Source: Antarctobacter heliothermus
GTDB taxonomy: Bacteria > Pseudomonadota > Alphaproteobacteria > Rhodobacterales > Rhodobacteraceae
Length of the DNA stretch: 64,000 nucleotides
Assembly: GCF_002237555.1 (NCBI RefSeq)
Contig: NZ_CP022540.1
Location: 1 to 64,000 of the forward strand
Direction of reading: 5' to 3'
How positions within the stretch are numbered: the stretch's first letter is position 1; each line of letters starts with the position of its first letter. Shown here piece after piece: positions 1-8,010 of the stretch. Both the position numbers and the translations under genes were made by a program. The notes under the pieces are model-generated. The model was given only the letters and a program-made list of their open reading frames with translations, was not told the DNA's origin and ran no database searches.

Positions 1-593
1 TCCTTGATGGGCTGGACGGTCGGTTGGCCCGCCTGATGAACCGCTGCAGTGATGTAGGAGCCGAGCTTGATTCCTTGGCCGATTTCGTCAATTTCGGCGT
101 TGCTCCGGTGTTGATCCTGCACAGTTGGGCGCTGCAGGACTTTCGGAGTGCCGGATGGATTGCCGTCTTGATCTACACAATCTGCTGTCTTCTGCGGCTG
201 GCGCGTTTCAATGTCAGCAGCCGTTCGGAAAACGATAAGCCATCTTCAGATTTCTTTGTTGGAGTCCCGTCGCCTGCGGGAGCTATTCTGGTGATGCTGC
301 CGATGGTTGTTTCATTTGCCATTTCGGACCTGCCGCTAACCCCGCCTGCCTTTGTCGCCCTTCACATCTGCCTGATTGGCTTGCTAATGATCAGTCGCAT
401 TCCGACTTACTCATTCAAAAATGTGACGATAGATCGGGCCAATGCAAAGTACTTTCTGCTGGGGGCTGCCGTTCTGGCGGCGGCCCTGCTGACCTATCTG
501 TGGGCGACGCTCACTTTGCTGTCATTTGCCTATATCAGTTGTCTTGTCTGGGCCTACCGCGCCTCCCGAAAACCTCAAAAAACCGAAGGATAG
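1..593 (+). CDS. pssA: CDP-alcohol phosphatidyltransferase, probable phosphatidylserine synthase (5' partial)
   Basis: The reading frame is open from the first bases of the window, so the start lies upstream. The CDP-alcohol phosphotransferase signature D-G-x2-A-R-x8-G-x3-D-x3-D is complete: DGRLAR, eight residues, then GAELDSLAD. Several hydrophobic membrane segments follow (about IAVLIYTICCLL, VMLPMVVSFAI, LLGAAVLAAALLTYLW). The family moves a phosphatidyl group from CDP-diacylglycerol to an alcohol in the inner membrane. The gene is followed 4 nt later by a phosphatidylethanolamine methyltransferase, which favours PssA over PgsA: the two would frame the PS to PE to PC route. Substrate assignment is by context and the conserved FGVAP stretch. 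Confidence 0.85.
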   Translation, partial: LDGLDGRLARLMNRCSDVGAELDSLADFVNFGVAPVLILHSWALQDFRSAGWIAVLIYTICCLLRLARFNVSSRSENDKPSSDFFVGVPSPAGAILVMLPMVVSFAISDLPLTPPAFVALHICLIGLLMISRIPTYSFKNVTIDRANAKYFLLGAAVLAAALLTYLWATLTLLSFAYISCLVWAYRASRKPQKTEG

Positions 594-597
594 AGCC

Positions 598-1221
598 TTG
601 GAACTCAACGCCATCAAAACCTCATATGCACGTTGGGCACCGGTTTACGACAACACGTTTGGGGCGATTACCAATGTCGGGAGACGTGCGTCGGTTGACT
701 ATATCAACACCCAGGATGCCGAGACCGTCCTTGAGGTTGGGGTTGGCACCGGCTTGGCCCTGCCGAACTATCGTCCTGATCTGGCTGTGACCGGCATTGA
801 TTTCAGTGAGGACATGTTGGCCAAGGCGCAGGCCAAGGTGGACAAGTTTGGCCTGAAACAGGTGCGGGCCCTCACCCAGATGGATGCGCGCATGCTTGAT
901 TTTCCGGATGCGTCATTTGATGTCGTCGCTGCGATGCACATCATATCAGTTGTGCCAGAGCCCGAGCGGGTCATGACCGAGATGGCCCGGGTTTGTAAGC
1001 CGGGTGGTCAGGTTGTCATCACAAATCACTTCGCCCGAGAGACCGGCCTGCTGGCCCGGATCGAGCGGCTGACCGCACCTTGTGCCAATCTGCTGGGCTG
1101 GCATTCGGATTTTGATATCAGCACTGTCCTGAAAGAGCCCGACCTTTCGGTGATTGAACAAAGACCTCTGCCGCCCATGGGCATGATGACGTTTCTGGCG
1201 TTGCGCAAAAGCGACGGCTGA
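598..1221 (+). CDS. pmtA: Phosphatidylethanolamine N-methyltransferase (Rhodobacter-type PmtA)
   Basis: SAM-dependent methyltransferase of about 207 residues, the usual size of the soluble Rhodobacter-type PmtA that methylates phosphatidylethanolamine towards phosphatidylcholine. The N-terminal YARWAPVYDNTFG is typical of this type. SAM motif I is VLEVGVGTGLALP, followed by an acidic motif II (GIDFSEDML) and FDVVAAMHIISVVPEP. I chose the TTG at 598, which has AAGGA about 7 nt upstream and begins LELNAIKTSYARW; the longer frame from 526 would overlap pssA by 68 nt with residues that do not look like this family. It is probably co-transcribed with pssA. Confidence 0.85.
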   Translation: MELNAIKTSYARWAPVYDNTFGAITNVGRRASVDYINTQDAETVLEVGVGTGLALPNYRPDLAVTGIDFSEDMLAKAQAKVDKFGLKQVRALTQMDARMLDFPDASFDVVAAMHIISVVPEPERVMTEMARVCKPGGQVVITNHFARETGLLARIERLTAPCANLLGWHSDFDISTVLKEPDLSVIEQRPLPPMGMMTFLALRKSDG

Positions 1222-1317
1222 TCGCGCGCTCTGTGTTTCGCGTAAAGCCAGATCAACGATAGAAAAGCACACCATTGGCTTGACTGAGCGCTTGCCGTTG
1301 GCAATTTACTCCCCTCT

Positions 1318-2172
1318 CTACCCCAACAAAACCCGCGGCTCTGCCCGCCCCTTTTCCTCCGTTTCAAACACAAAGGTGTTGCCTGCCGCCGTGTCGTCCT
1401 TTGACAGCCCCTCGCTGGCGGAGGTGAGCAGGAGGGTGGTCAGGTTGGGGCCGCCGAAGCTGGGGCAGGTGATCTTGGGTGTGGGCAGGGGGAGTGCGCG
1501 CAGGAAGGTGCCGTCGGGGGCGTAGCAGGCGACGCGAGAGGCGTTCCATTGGGCGTTCCAGAGGTTGCCTGCCGCGTCGGTGACGGCGCCGTCGGGGTTC
1601 AGGCCTTCGGGGTTCAGGTCCAGCCAGTCTTCGGGGTCGCCTGCGGGCCAGCCCTCACCGTCCAGTGCGGTGCGGCGGATGATCTTGGTCGCGGTGTCGG
1701 TGAAATAGGCGTGCCCGCCGTCCGGGGCAAAGCAGATGGCGTTGGGGATAGAGATTTCGGGGTAGAGTGTGCGCAATTCGCCTTTGTAGTAGCGATAGAT
1801 CGCCCCTGCCCCGGCTTCGGCGTGATAGCCCATTGTACCGATCCAGAAGCCCCCCTGAGGGTCGGCGCGGCCATCGTTGGAGCGGGTGACGGGGTTGTCC
1901 GCCTCCAGATCAACCACATGGGTTTCGGTCCCGGCGGCAAGGTCAAAGGTAAAGAGGTCGCGTTCGGAGGCGATCAGCAGGCGGTCCCGGTCTACCCAGC
2001 CAGCGGCAGAGACGGCGCGGTCAAATTGCCAGTGCCGTTGCGTGCTGCCGTCGTGTTCATAGAGACGGTGGCCAAGGATATCGAACCACAGGAAGGTGCC
2101 CCGCTGGGGGTGCCAGAGTGCGCCTTCGCCAAGGATGTTGCGGGTGTCGGACAGGGTGGTGCAAGCAGTCAT
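1318..2172 (-). CDS. SMP-30/gluconolactonase family protein (sugar lactonase)
   Basis: A 284-residue six-bladed beta-propeller of the SMP-30/LRE family: GEGALWHP near the N-terminus (metal-ligand Glu), SNDGRADPQGGFWIGTMG in the middle, and NPDGAVTDAAGNLWNAQW (Asn/Asp metal ligands). Members hydrolyse aldono-lactones using one divalent metal. It lies 9 nt downstream of an aldose-dehydrogenase-like SDR on the same strand, the arrangement expected for oxidation of a free sugar to a lactone and then to the aldonate, as in XylB/XylC-type pathways. The sugar is not identifiable from sequence. Confidence 0.85.
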   Translation of the reverse strand: MTACTTLSDTRNILGEGALWHPQRGTFLWFDILGHRLYEHDGSTQRHWQFDRAVSAAGWVDRDRLLIASERDLFTFDLAAGTETHVVDLEADNPVTRSNDGRADPQGGFWIGTMGYHAEAGAGAIYRYYKGELRTLYPEISIPNAICFAPDGGHAYFTDTATKIIRRTALDGEGWPAGDPEDWLDLNPEGLNPDGAVTDAAGNLWNAQWNASRVACYAPDGTFLRALPLPTPKITCPSFGGPNLTTLLLTSASEGLSKDDTAAGNTFVFETEEKGRAEPRVLLG

Positions 2173-2181
2173 GGGGCTTCC

Positions 2182-2967
2182 TCAGGCGGCAACGGTGACA
2201 ACGCCGCCGTCGACGGCAAGGCATTGTCCGGTGATCATGGCGCTGGCCTCTGAGGCCAGAAACAGCACTGGTCCTGCAAGGTCCATCGGTTCCAGGTGGC
2301 GGCCAAGGCATTGTTTCGGCAGGAAAGCGGCCAGCGCCTCTTCATCGGCCCAGAGGCGCAACTGGCGTTCGGTCAGCACCCAGCCGGGGGCCACGGCGTT
2401 GACGCGGATGCCTTCGCCGCCAAATTCGCGCGCATGGCCACGGGTCATGGCGGTGATGGCCCCGTTGGCGGTGGTGTAGGCGGTCATCTCGCCCATGCCG
2501 ACCATGTAGCTGATGGAACTGAAGTTGACGATTGCGCCGCCCCCCGCCGCCTGCATCATCGGCACGGCAATCTGGGTGGTGAGGAAATAGCTTTTCAGGT
2601 TCACCGCGATCAGCGCGTCCCATTCGGCAGAACTGGTGGTGAGCGTGTCATGGCGGGTGTCGTTGGCGGCGTTGTTGATCAGCACGGTGATCGGGCCATG
2701 CGCGCGGGCGGCCTTGGCCATGGCGGCGCGCAGGGCGGGTTCATCCGTGACGTCGCAGCGGATGAACAGCGGGCGATTGCCGTGCCGGGTTTCCATCCGG
2801 TCGCAAAACACCGAGACATCCGAGCGTTGGACAAAGGCGACCTTCGCGCCCTGCTGCAGGAACGCCTCTGTCAAGGCGGCGCCGATCCCGGCGCCTCCGC
2901 CGGTGATGAACACCGATGCACCGCGCAGGTCCGGGTGGACGGCGGTCTTCTTCCGGGTCTCGTCCAT
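2182..2967 (-). CDS. SDR-family dehydrogenase, aldose 1-dehydrogenase-like, Lys of YxxxK replaced by Asn
   Basis: Short-chain dehydrogenase of 261 residues. The cofactor motif TGGGAGIG (about 22-29) and NNAAND (98-103) are present, and the overall pattern (HPDLRGASVFITGG, NFSSISYMVGM, QCLGR) resembles Caulobacter-type D-xylose dehydrogenase. The active site reads Y164-T-T-A-N168, so the usual catalytic Lys is Asn, while Tyr and the upstream Ser are kept. The DNA reads AAC clearly. The start has a G-rich ribosome site 8 nt upstream. It is the first gene of a two-gene unit with the SMP-30 lactonase. It may be a divergent active enzyme or a catalytically weakened one. Confidence 0.85.
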   Translation of the reverse strand: MDETRKKTAVHPDLRGASVFITGGGAGIGAALTEAFLQQGAKVAFVQRSDVSVFCDRMETRHGNRPLFIRCDVTDEPALRAAMAKAARAHGPITVLINNAANDTRHDTLTTSSAEWDALIAVNLKSYFLTTQIAVPMMQAAGGGAIVNFSSISYMVGMGEMTAYTTANGAITAMTRGHAREFGGEGIRVNAVAPGWVLTERQLRLWADEEALAAFLPKQCLGRHLEPMDLAGPVLFLASEASAMITGQCLAVDGGVVTVAA

Positions 2968-3096
2968 CGCGTTGTTCCCCCCATGATCGTGCAGCCACTG
3001 TCACGCGATGGGCCGGGTTGCGCAAGACCCCTCAAAGGGCTGGAATCACGGCGCGATATCGGGTCTAGTCTGGGCACATCGGCAAGAGAGGGTTCC

Positions 3097-3333
3097 ATGA
3101 ACTGCGTATTCGTCCAGATCAGATGCCGCCCCGGCACGGCCTACCGCGTGGCCGGAGACATCGCGCTGCGCGAAATCCATTCCGAGCTGTACTCGACCAG
3201 CGGCGAGTATGACCTGCTGCTCAAGATGTACATCCCGGAAGAGGACGACACGGGCAAGTTCATCAACGACAACCTGCTGGATATCGACGGGATCGAACGC
3301 ACGCTGACCACGCTGACATTCAGAGCGTTCTAG
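3097..3333 (+). CDS. Stand-alone Lrp/AsnC ligand-binding (RAM/SIP) domain protein
   Basis: A 78-residue protein consisting only of the alpha/beta ligand-binding domain of Lrp/AsnC regulators, with no helix-turn-helix. The pattern VQIRCRPGTAYRVAGDIA, STSGEYDLLLKMYI and LLDIDGIERTLTTLTFRAF is typical (the last resembles the family's terminal strand). Such proteins oligomerise and bind amino acids or related effectors. The ATG at 3097 follows a GAGAGG site. The gene sits 24 nt before an ABC importer binding protein and probably shares its transcript, so it may sense the imported solute. Confidence 0.85.
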   Translation: MNCVFVQIRCRPGTAYRVAGDIALREIHSELYSTSGEYDLLLKMYIPEEDDTGKFINDNLLDIDGIERTLTTLTFRAF

Positions 3334-3357
3334 ACAACAGACGACGGGGAGACTTTT

Positions 3358-4494
3358 ATGAATTTCAAGACATTGGCACTGGGCGGCGCGGTCTGCGCCG
3401 CACTGGCAACTGCGGCTGCGGCGGACGTGAAGGTGGGCATGATCACCACGTTGTCGGGTGGCGGCGCGGGCCTTGGCATCGATGTGCGCGACGGCTTTAT
3501 GCTGGCGCTGGAACAGTCGGGGCGTGACGACATCGAAGTGGTGATCGAGGACGATCAGCGCAAGCCGGACGTGGCCGTGCAACTGGCGGACAAGCTGGTG
3601 CAGTCGGAAAAGGTGGACGTGCTGACCGGCATCATCTGGTCGAACCTTGCCATGGCGGTGGTGCCATCGGTGACGGCGCAGGGCAAGTTCTACCTGTCGC
3701 CGAACGCGGGGCCGTCGCAACTGGCCGGGCGTGGGTGCCACCAGAACTATTTCAACGTGGCGTGGCAGAACGATGCCTACCATGAGGCGGCGGGCGCCTA
3801 TGCGGCGGCGGACGGATCGAAGAAAGCCTTTGTTCTGGCGCCGAACTATCCGGCGGGACAGGACGCGATCACCGGGTTCAAGCGCGGCTTTGGTGGTGAG
3901 ATCGCCGCAGAAGTCTATACCAAGCTGGGCCAGACCGATTACGCCGCCGAGATCGCGCAGATCAAGGCATCGGACGCGGATGTGCTGTACTACTTTCTGC
4001 CCGGTGGCATGGGCATTTCCTTTATGAAGCAATACTCCGGCTCTGGCGCTGAGGTGCCGGTGATCGGGCCTGCGTTCTCATTCGATCAGGGCATTCTGGG
4101 CGCGATTGGCGATGCGGCACTGGGCGTCAAGAACACCGCCCATTGGTCCAAGGATCTGGACGTGCCGGGGAACGCGGAATTTGTGGCCTCGTTTTCAGAG
4201 AAATACGACCGCCTGCCCTCGATCTATGCGGCGCAGGGGTTTGATACGGCACTGCTGCTGATTTCGGCCTCGGCTGCGGCGGATGTGACGGACGCGGATG
4301 CGTTCCGTGCGGCGCTGAAAGCGGCGGATTTCCAATCCGTCCGCGGCGCATTCGAGTTTGCCGACAACCATCACCCGATCCAGACCATCTATATGCGTGA
4401 AGTGGTCAAAGAGGGCGATGTGGTCACCAACCGTCTGGTTGGCCCCGCTGCCGAAAACTATGCCGATCCTTACGGCGTTGACTGCAAGATGTGA
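3358..4494 (+). CDS. Branched-chain amino acid-type ABC transporter substrate-binding protein (LivK-like)
   Basis: Periplasmic binding protein of 378 residues with a signal peptide (MNFKTLALGGAVCAALATAAAA, cleavage before DVKVG). It has the type I LivJ/LivK fold features: KVGMITTLSGGGAGLGIDVRDGFMLALEQ, DDQRKPDVAVQLADKLVQSEKVDVLTGIIWS, and FVLAPNYPAGQDAITGFKRGF. It is followed by two permease and two ATPase genes, a complete five-gene importer. Family members in Rhodobacteraceae take up many carboxylates, amides and aromatic acids as well as amino acids, so the substrate is open. Confidence 0.88.
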   Translation: MNFKTLALGGAVCAALATAAAADVKVGMITTLSGGGAGLGIDVRDGFMLALEQSGRDDIEVVIEDDQRKPDVAVQLADKLVQSEKVDVLTGIIWSNLAMAVVPSVTAQGKFYLSPNAGPSQLAGRGCHQNYFNVAWQNDAYHEAAGAYAAADGSKKAFVLAPNYPAGQDAITGFKRGFGGEIAAEVYTKLGQTDYAAEIAQIKASDADVLYYFLPGGMGISFMKQYSGSGAEVPVIGPAFSFDQGILGAIGDAALGVKNTAHWSKDLDVPGNAEFVASFSEKYDRLPSIYAAQGFDTALLLISASAAADVTDADAFRAALKAADFQSVRGAFEFADNHHPIQTIYMREVVKEGDVVTNRLVGPAAENYADPYGVDCKM

Positions 4495-4495
4495 C

Positions 4496-4569
4496 GACAA
4501 GGGGGCGGGTGGCGTGCCGCCTGCCCCCAAGACGCCTGCGGGCGTCTGAACCAAAGGTATTCCCACCCC
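4496..4569 (+). repeat. Two-hairpin palindromic intergenic element (possible divergent member of family at 5505-5568)
   Basis: Between the binding protein and livH lie a long G/C hairpin (GGGGGCGGGTGGC paired with a complementary run ending GCCCCC), then a perfect 7-bp hairpin AGACGCC-TGC-GGCGTCT, then the tail GAACCAAAGGTATTCCC. The two hairpins plus an A/T-rich tail match the architecture of the elements at 5505 and 29641, although the tail sequence is diverged. It could attenuate transcription between livK and the rest of the operon or stabilise the upstream mRNA. Confidence 0.5.
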
Positions 4570-5490
4570 ATGTCCCTGATCCTCATCGCCGAGCAGGTCC
4601 TGAACGGCCTGCAGTTCGGCATCATGCTGTTTCTGATGGCCGCCGGTCTGACGCTGATTTTCGGCGTTATGGGGCTGATCAATCTGGCGCACGGGTCGCT
4701 GTATATGGTCGGCGCGTTTTGCGCGGCAGCCGTTGCGGCGGCGACCGGGTCCTTTGCCCTGGGGCTGGTGGCGGCGCTGGCGGGGGCAGCAGCCGCAGGC
4801 GCGCTGATCGAGCTGGTGGTGATCCGGCGGCTGTATGACCGTGACCATCTGGATCAGGTACTGGCGACCTTTGCGCTGATCCTGATTTTCTCCGAGGGCA
4901 CGCGCTGGGTCTTTGGGTCGTTTCCCTTGTATCTGGACGTGCCGCAGGCGTTGGCCGGGCCGGTCTCCCTGCCCTTTGGCATCCAGTATCCGCTGTACCG
5001 GCTGGCGCTGATTGTCATCGGTCTGGTGGTGGCGGCGGGGCTGTTCTGGCTGATCGCGCGGACGCGGATCGGCGTGCAGATCCGCGCGGGGGAGAATGAC
5101 CGTGAGATGATTGCCGCGCTGGGCGTCGATATTGACCGGCTTTATACTTTTGTCTTTGCGCTGGGCGCGGCGCTGGCCGGGTTGGCGGGCGCGCTGGTGG
5201 GGGCGATCCAGTCGGTGCAGGTGGGCATGGGAGAGCCGGTGTTGATCCTTGCCTTTGTCACCATTGTGATTGGCGGGATCGGCAGCATAAAAGGCGCGCT
5301 GGTGGGCGCGCTGTTGGTGGGCCTGACAGAGACGTTGGGATCGGTGTTCTTGCCCGAGCTTTTCAAGCTGTTCATGGCCCCCGCTGCGGCCACGCAAACC
5401 GGCGCGTCACTGTCGTCGATGGCGATTTATATCCTGATGGCGATGGTGCTGATCTGGCGGCCCACCGGCCTGTTCGGAGCGCGGGCATGA
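4570..5490 (+). CDS. livH: ABC transporter permease, LivH type
   Basis: Integral membrane protein of 306 residues, the standard LivH size, with about eight hydrophobic segments. It carries the family's N-terminal LNGLQFGIMLFLMAAGLTLIFGVMGLINLAHGSLYM and the ATPase-contact loop region around ENDREMIAALGVDIDRLYTFVFALGAALAGLAGAL. It forms the inner-membrane channel with LivM. A palindromic element lies on each side of the gene rather than the tight spacing usual in liv operons. Confidence 0.9.
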   Translation: MSLILIAEQVLNGLQFGIMLFLMAAGLTLIFGVMGLINLAHGSLYMVGAFCAAAVAAATGSFALGLVAALAGAAAAGALIELVVIRRLYDRDHLDQVLATFALILIFSEGTRWVFGSFPLYLDVPQALAGPVSLPFGIQYPLYRLALIVIGLVVAAGLFWLIARTRIGVQIRAGENDREMIAALGVDIDRLYTFVFALGAALAGLAGALVGAIQSVQVGMGEPVLILAFVTIVIGGIGSIKGALVGALLVGLTETLGSVFLPELFKLFMAPAAATQTGASLSSMAIYILMAMVLIWRPTGLFGARA

Positions 5491-5504
5491 GGGGGATGGC
5501 GCGC

Positions 5505-5568
5505 AAGGGGGGCTCTGCCCCGTCGCAGCAAAGCTGCGACTCCCCGGGATATTTTTGGACAGAAGAAA
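5505..5568 (+). repeat. Rhodobacteraceae-type palindromic repeat, copy 1
   Basis: Directly after livH are GGGGC-TCT-GCCCC, then a perfect hairpin GTCGCAG-CAAAG-CTGCGAC, then the tail TCCCCGGGATATTTTTGG followed by ACAGAAGAAA. The same order (GC hairpin, second hairpin, CCCC-GGA-TATTTGGAC-AGAAGAA tail) occurs in reverse orientation at 29641-29706. I recall this tail as frequent at gene ends in Rhodobacteraceae genomes; that part is memory, not something shown by this window. Confidence 0.6.
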
Positions 5569-5584
5569 CACGGGGGGGCGGCGC

Positions 5585-6574
5585 GTGCGGCTAAGCCGGG
5601 AAGCGGTTTTCAACCTTGTGGTTCTGGCGGGGCTGGTGGCGCTGCCGCTGTATGCGCATCTGAGCGACGCGCCGTTTACCATCACGCTGGCGACGCGGGC
5701 GGTGATCCTGTCGCTGGCCGCCGTGGGGTTGAACATTGCGTTGGGGATTGGCGGATTGGTCAGCCTTGGCCATGCGGTGTTCTTTGGCGTTGGCGGTTAT
5801 GCCATGGGCATCCTTGCGTTTCATGCGCAGAACTATACGCCGCTGATGGAATGGCCTTTCGTGATCGAGGGGACCAAGTCGATGCCGGTGATCTGGCTGG
5901 TGGCGGTTGTTGCCTCGGCGCTTGTGGCGCTGGGGATCGGGCTGCTGTCGCTGCGCACCAGCGGCGTGTATTTCATCATGATCACCTTGGCCTTTGGTCA
6001 GATGTTTTATTATTTCACGATTTCCTGGTCGGCCTATGGCGGCGAGGATGGCATGTCGATCTATGTGCGCAACGGCTTTCCGGGGCTGAATACGCTGGTG
6101 CCGGTGCAGTTCTACGGCCTGTGTTTTACGCTGCTTTGCGCGGCGCTTGCCTTTAACGCGGTGCTGTTGCGGTCGCCCTTTGGGCTGGCGCTGAATGCTG
6201 CGCGGCAGGTGCCGGAGCGGGTGCGGGCCGTGGGGCTGGACCCGTTCCGCCTGCGGCTGGTGGCCTTTGCGATCTCTGGCGCGATCACCGGGCTGGCGGG
6301 GGCGCTGTTTGCGGATCTCAACCGGTTTGTGTCGCCCACCATGTTCAGTTGGCAACTGTCGGGAGAGTTCATCGTCTTCATCATCATCGGCGGCACCGCG
6401 CGACTGTTCGGCCCGGTGGTGGGCGCGGTTTTGTTTGTGGCGCTGGAGCATTTTCTGGGCGGGATGTCGGACTATTGGCACATCTGGTTCGGGCTGTTGC
6501 TGTTGGGGGTTGTGCTGTTTGGCAAGGGCGGTCTGATCGGGCTGATCGCCGGGAGGGGCCGGGTGCATGACTGA
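5585..6574 (+). CDS. livM: ABC transporter permease, LivM type
   Basis: Integral membrane protein of 329 residues with the LivM signature ALGLNIALGIGGLVSLGHAVFFGVGGYAMG (here AVGLNIALGIGG) and the conserved loop AARQVPERVRAVGLDPFRLRLVAFAISGAITGLAGAL. I chose the GTG at 5585 (MRLSREAVFNLVVLAG), preceded by a G-rich run; the longer TTG frame at 5555 starts inside the palindromic element. The gene overlaps livG by 8 nt, indicating translational coupling. Confidence 0.88.
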   Translation: MRLSREAVFNLVVLAGLVALPLYAHLSDAPFTITLATRAVILSLAAVGLNIALGIGGLVSLGHAVFFGVGGYAMGILAFHAQNYTPLMEWPFVIEGTKSMPVIWLVAVVASALVALGIGLLSLRTSGVYFIMITLAFGQMFYYFTISWSAYGGEDGMSIYVRNGFPGLNTLVPVQFYGLCFTLLCAALAFNAVLLRSPFGLALNAARQVPERVRAVGLDPFRLRLVAFAISGAITGLAGALFADLNRFVSPTMFSWQLSGEFIVFIIIGGTARLFGPVVGAVLFVALEHFLGGMSDYWHIWFGLLLLGVVLFGKGGLIGLIAGRGRVHD

Positions 6575-7316
6575 GGCTGTTTTGCAGACACGCGGGTTGT
6601 TCAAGGCGTTCGGCGCGTTGCAGGCCACCGAGGACGTGTCGATCGAGTTGCGGCCCGGAGAGATCCACGCGGTGATCGGGCCGAACGGCGCGGGCAAGTC
6701 GACGCTGATCGGCCAGATCAGCGGGGCGATTGCGCCGGATGCGGGGGCGGTGTCGCTGGGCGGTGTCGATGTGACTGGTCTGACGGTGCCCGCGCGGGCG
6801 CGTGCCGGGCTGGCGCGGACCTTTCAGATCAGCCAGTTGGCGATGGAAGACACGGTGTTGCAAAACGCGCTGTTGGGCGCGTTGGGGGCGGCGGGGCGGC
6901 CGTTTGACATGCTGCGCCCGGTGGCGCGCCGAGGGGCGTTGCGCGACCGGGCAGAGGCGGCTTTGGCGCGGGTCGGATTGGCGGATCAGGCGCGGGTGCG
7001 GGTGGCGGAGTTATCGCACGGTCAGCGGCGGCAGTTGGAGGTGGCGGTGGCGCTAACGCTCGCACCCAAGTGTTTTGTGATGGATGAGCCGATGGCGGGT
7101 TTGGGCACCGAGGGGTCGGCGCGGCTGACCGGGTTGCTGGACGGGTTGCGTGCCGAGGCCCCGATCCTGCTGGTGGAACACGACATGGACGCGGTCTTTG
7201 CCTTGGCTGACCGGATCAGCGTGCTGGTTTACGGGCGGGTGATTGCCAGCGGGACGGTGGATGAAATCCGCGCCGACCCCGCCGTGCGCGAGGCCTATCT
7301 GGGGGACGCGGCATGA
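6567..7316 (+). CDS. livG: ABC transporter ATP-binding protein, LivG type
   Basis: A 249-residue ATPase with Walker A GPNGAGKST (about residues 38-46), Q-loop in TFQISQL, signature LSHGQRRQLEVA (variant of LSGGQ), Walker B CFVMDEPMAGL and the switch His in LLVEHDMDAVF. These are the standard features of the LivG branch. It energises the importer together with LivF. The signature Gly is replaced by His in LSHGQ, which is common in this branch. Confidence 0.9.
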   Translation: MTEAVLQTRGLFKAFGALQATEDVSIELRPGEIHAVIGPNGAGKSTLIGQISGAIAPDAGAVSLGGVDVTGLTVPARARAGLARTFQISQLAMEDTVLQNALLGALGAAGRPFDMLRPVARRGALRDRAEAALARVGLADQARVRVAELSHGQRRQLEVAVALTLAPKCFVMDEPMAGLGTEGSARLTGLLDGLRAEAPILLVEHDMDAVFALADRISVLVYGRVIASGTVDEIRADPAVREAYLGDAA

Positions 7317-8002
7317 GCGCGTTGTTGCAGGTGAGCGGGCTGGAGGCGCGGTACGGCAGCAGTCAGGCGTTGTTTGGCGTCGATCTGGAAGTGGCGGCGG
7401 GTGAGGTCGTGGCGCTGATGGGGCGCAACGGGATGGGCAAGACGACGACGGTGCGCTGCATCTGTCGGATGATGCGTGCCGAGGGTGAGGTTACGTTTGA
7501 CGGTCAGGATTTGCGCCGCCTGCCCTCGCACCGGGCGGCGCGGCTGGGGATTGGGCTGGTGCCCGAGGGGCGGCGGTGTTTTGCGGATCTGACGGTGCAG
7601 GAAAACCTGAATGCGGCGGCGCGGCCGGGGGCGTGGGACATGGATGCGGTCGGCCTGTTGTTTCCGCGTCTGGCAGAGCGCAAGGCGCAGGTGGCGCGGT
7701 CGCTGTCGGGGGGTGAGCAGCAGATGCTGGCCATCGGGCGGGCGTTGATGACCAACCCCCGGCTGTTGATTTTGGACGAGGCGACAGAGGGGCTGGCCCC
7801 GTTGATCCGGGCCGAAATCTGGGACGCCGTCGGGCGGCTGAAGCGTGACAGCGGGCTGGCGATTTTGATCGTCGACAAGAGCCTGAAGGAACTGACAGCG
7901 GTGTCCGACCGCGCCGTGATCCTGAACCGGGGGCGCACGGCCTGGACCGGGGCGCTGGACGGGCTGGCCCCGGATCTGGCGCAGCAGTATCTGGGCGTTT
8001 GA
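7313..8002 (+). CDS. livF: ABC transporter ATP-binding protein, LivF type
   Basis: A 229-residue ATPase with Walker A GRNGMGKTT, signature LSGGEQQMLAIGRAL, Walker B LLILDEATEGLAP and the family mark GLVPEGRRCFADLTVQENL. It overlaps livG by an ATGA junction and is the last gene of the importer operon. In the His-switch position it reads IVDKSLKEL where most LivF proteins have a VEQN-type sequence, so the canonical switch His appears absent; ATPase activity may rest mainly on LivG. Confidence 0.9.
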   Translation: MSALLQVSGLEARYGSSQALFGVDLEVAAGEVVALMGRNGMGKTTTVRCICRMMRAEGEVTFDGQDLRRLPSHRAARLGIGLVPEGRRCFADLTVQENLNAAARPGAWDMDAVGLLFPRLAERKAQVARSLSGGEQQMLAIGRALMTNPRLLILDEATEGLAPLIRAEIWDAVGRLKRDSGLAILIVDKSLKELTAVSDRAVILNRGRTAWTGALDGLAPDLAQQYLGV

Positions 8003-8010
8003 GGAGGGTC

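Noticed and set aside
2296..3096. Open frame extending upstream of the Lrp-type domain
   Set aside because: This part is antisense to the SDR gene. The ATG at 3097 has a good ribosome site and gives exactly one RAM domain.
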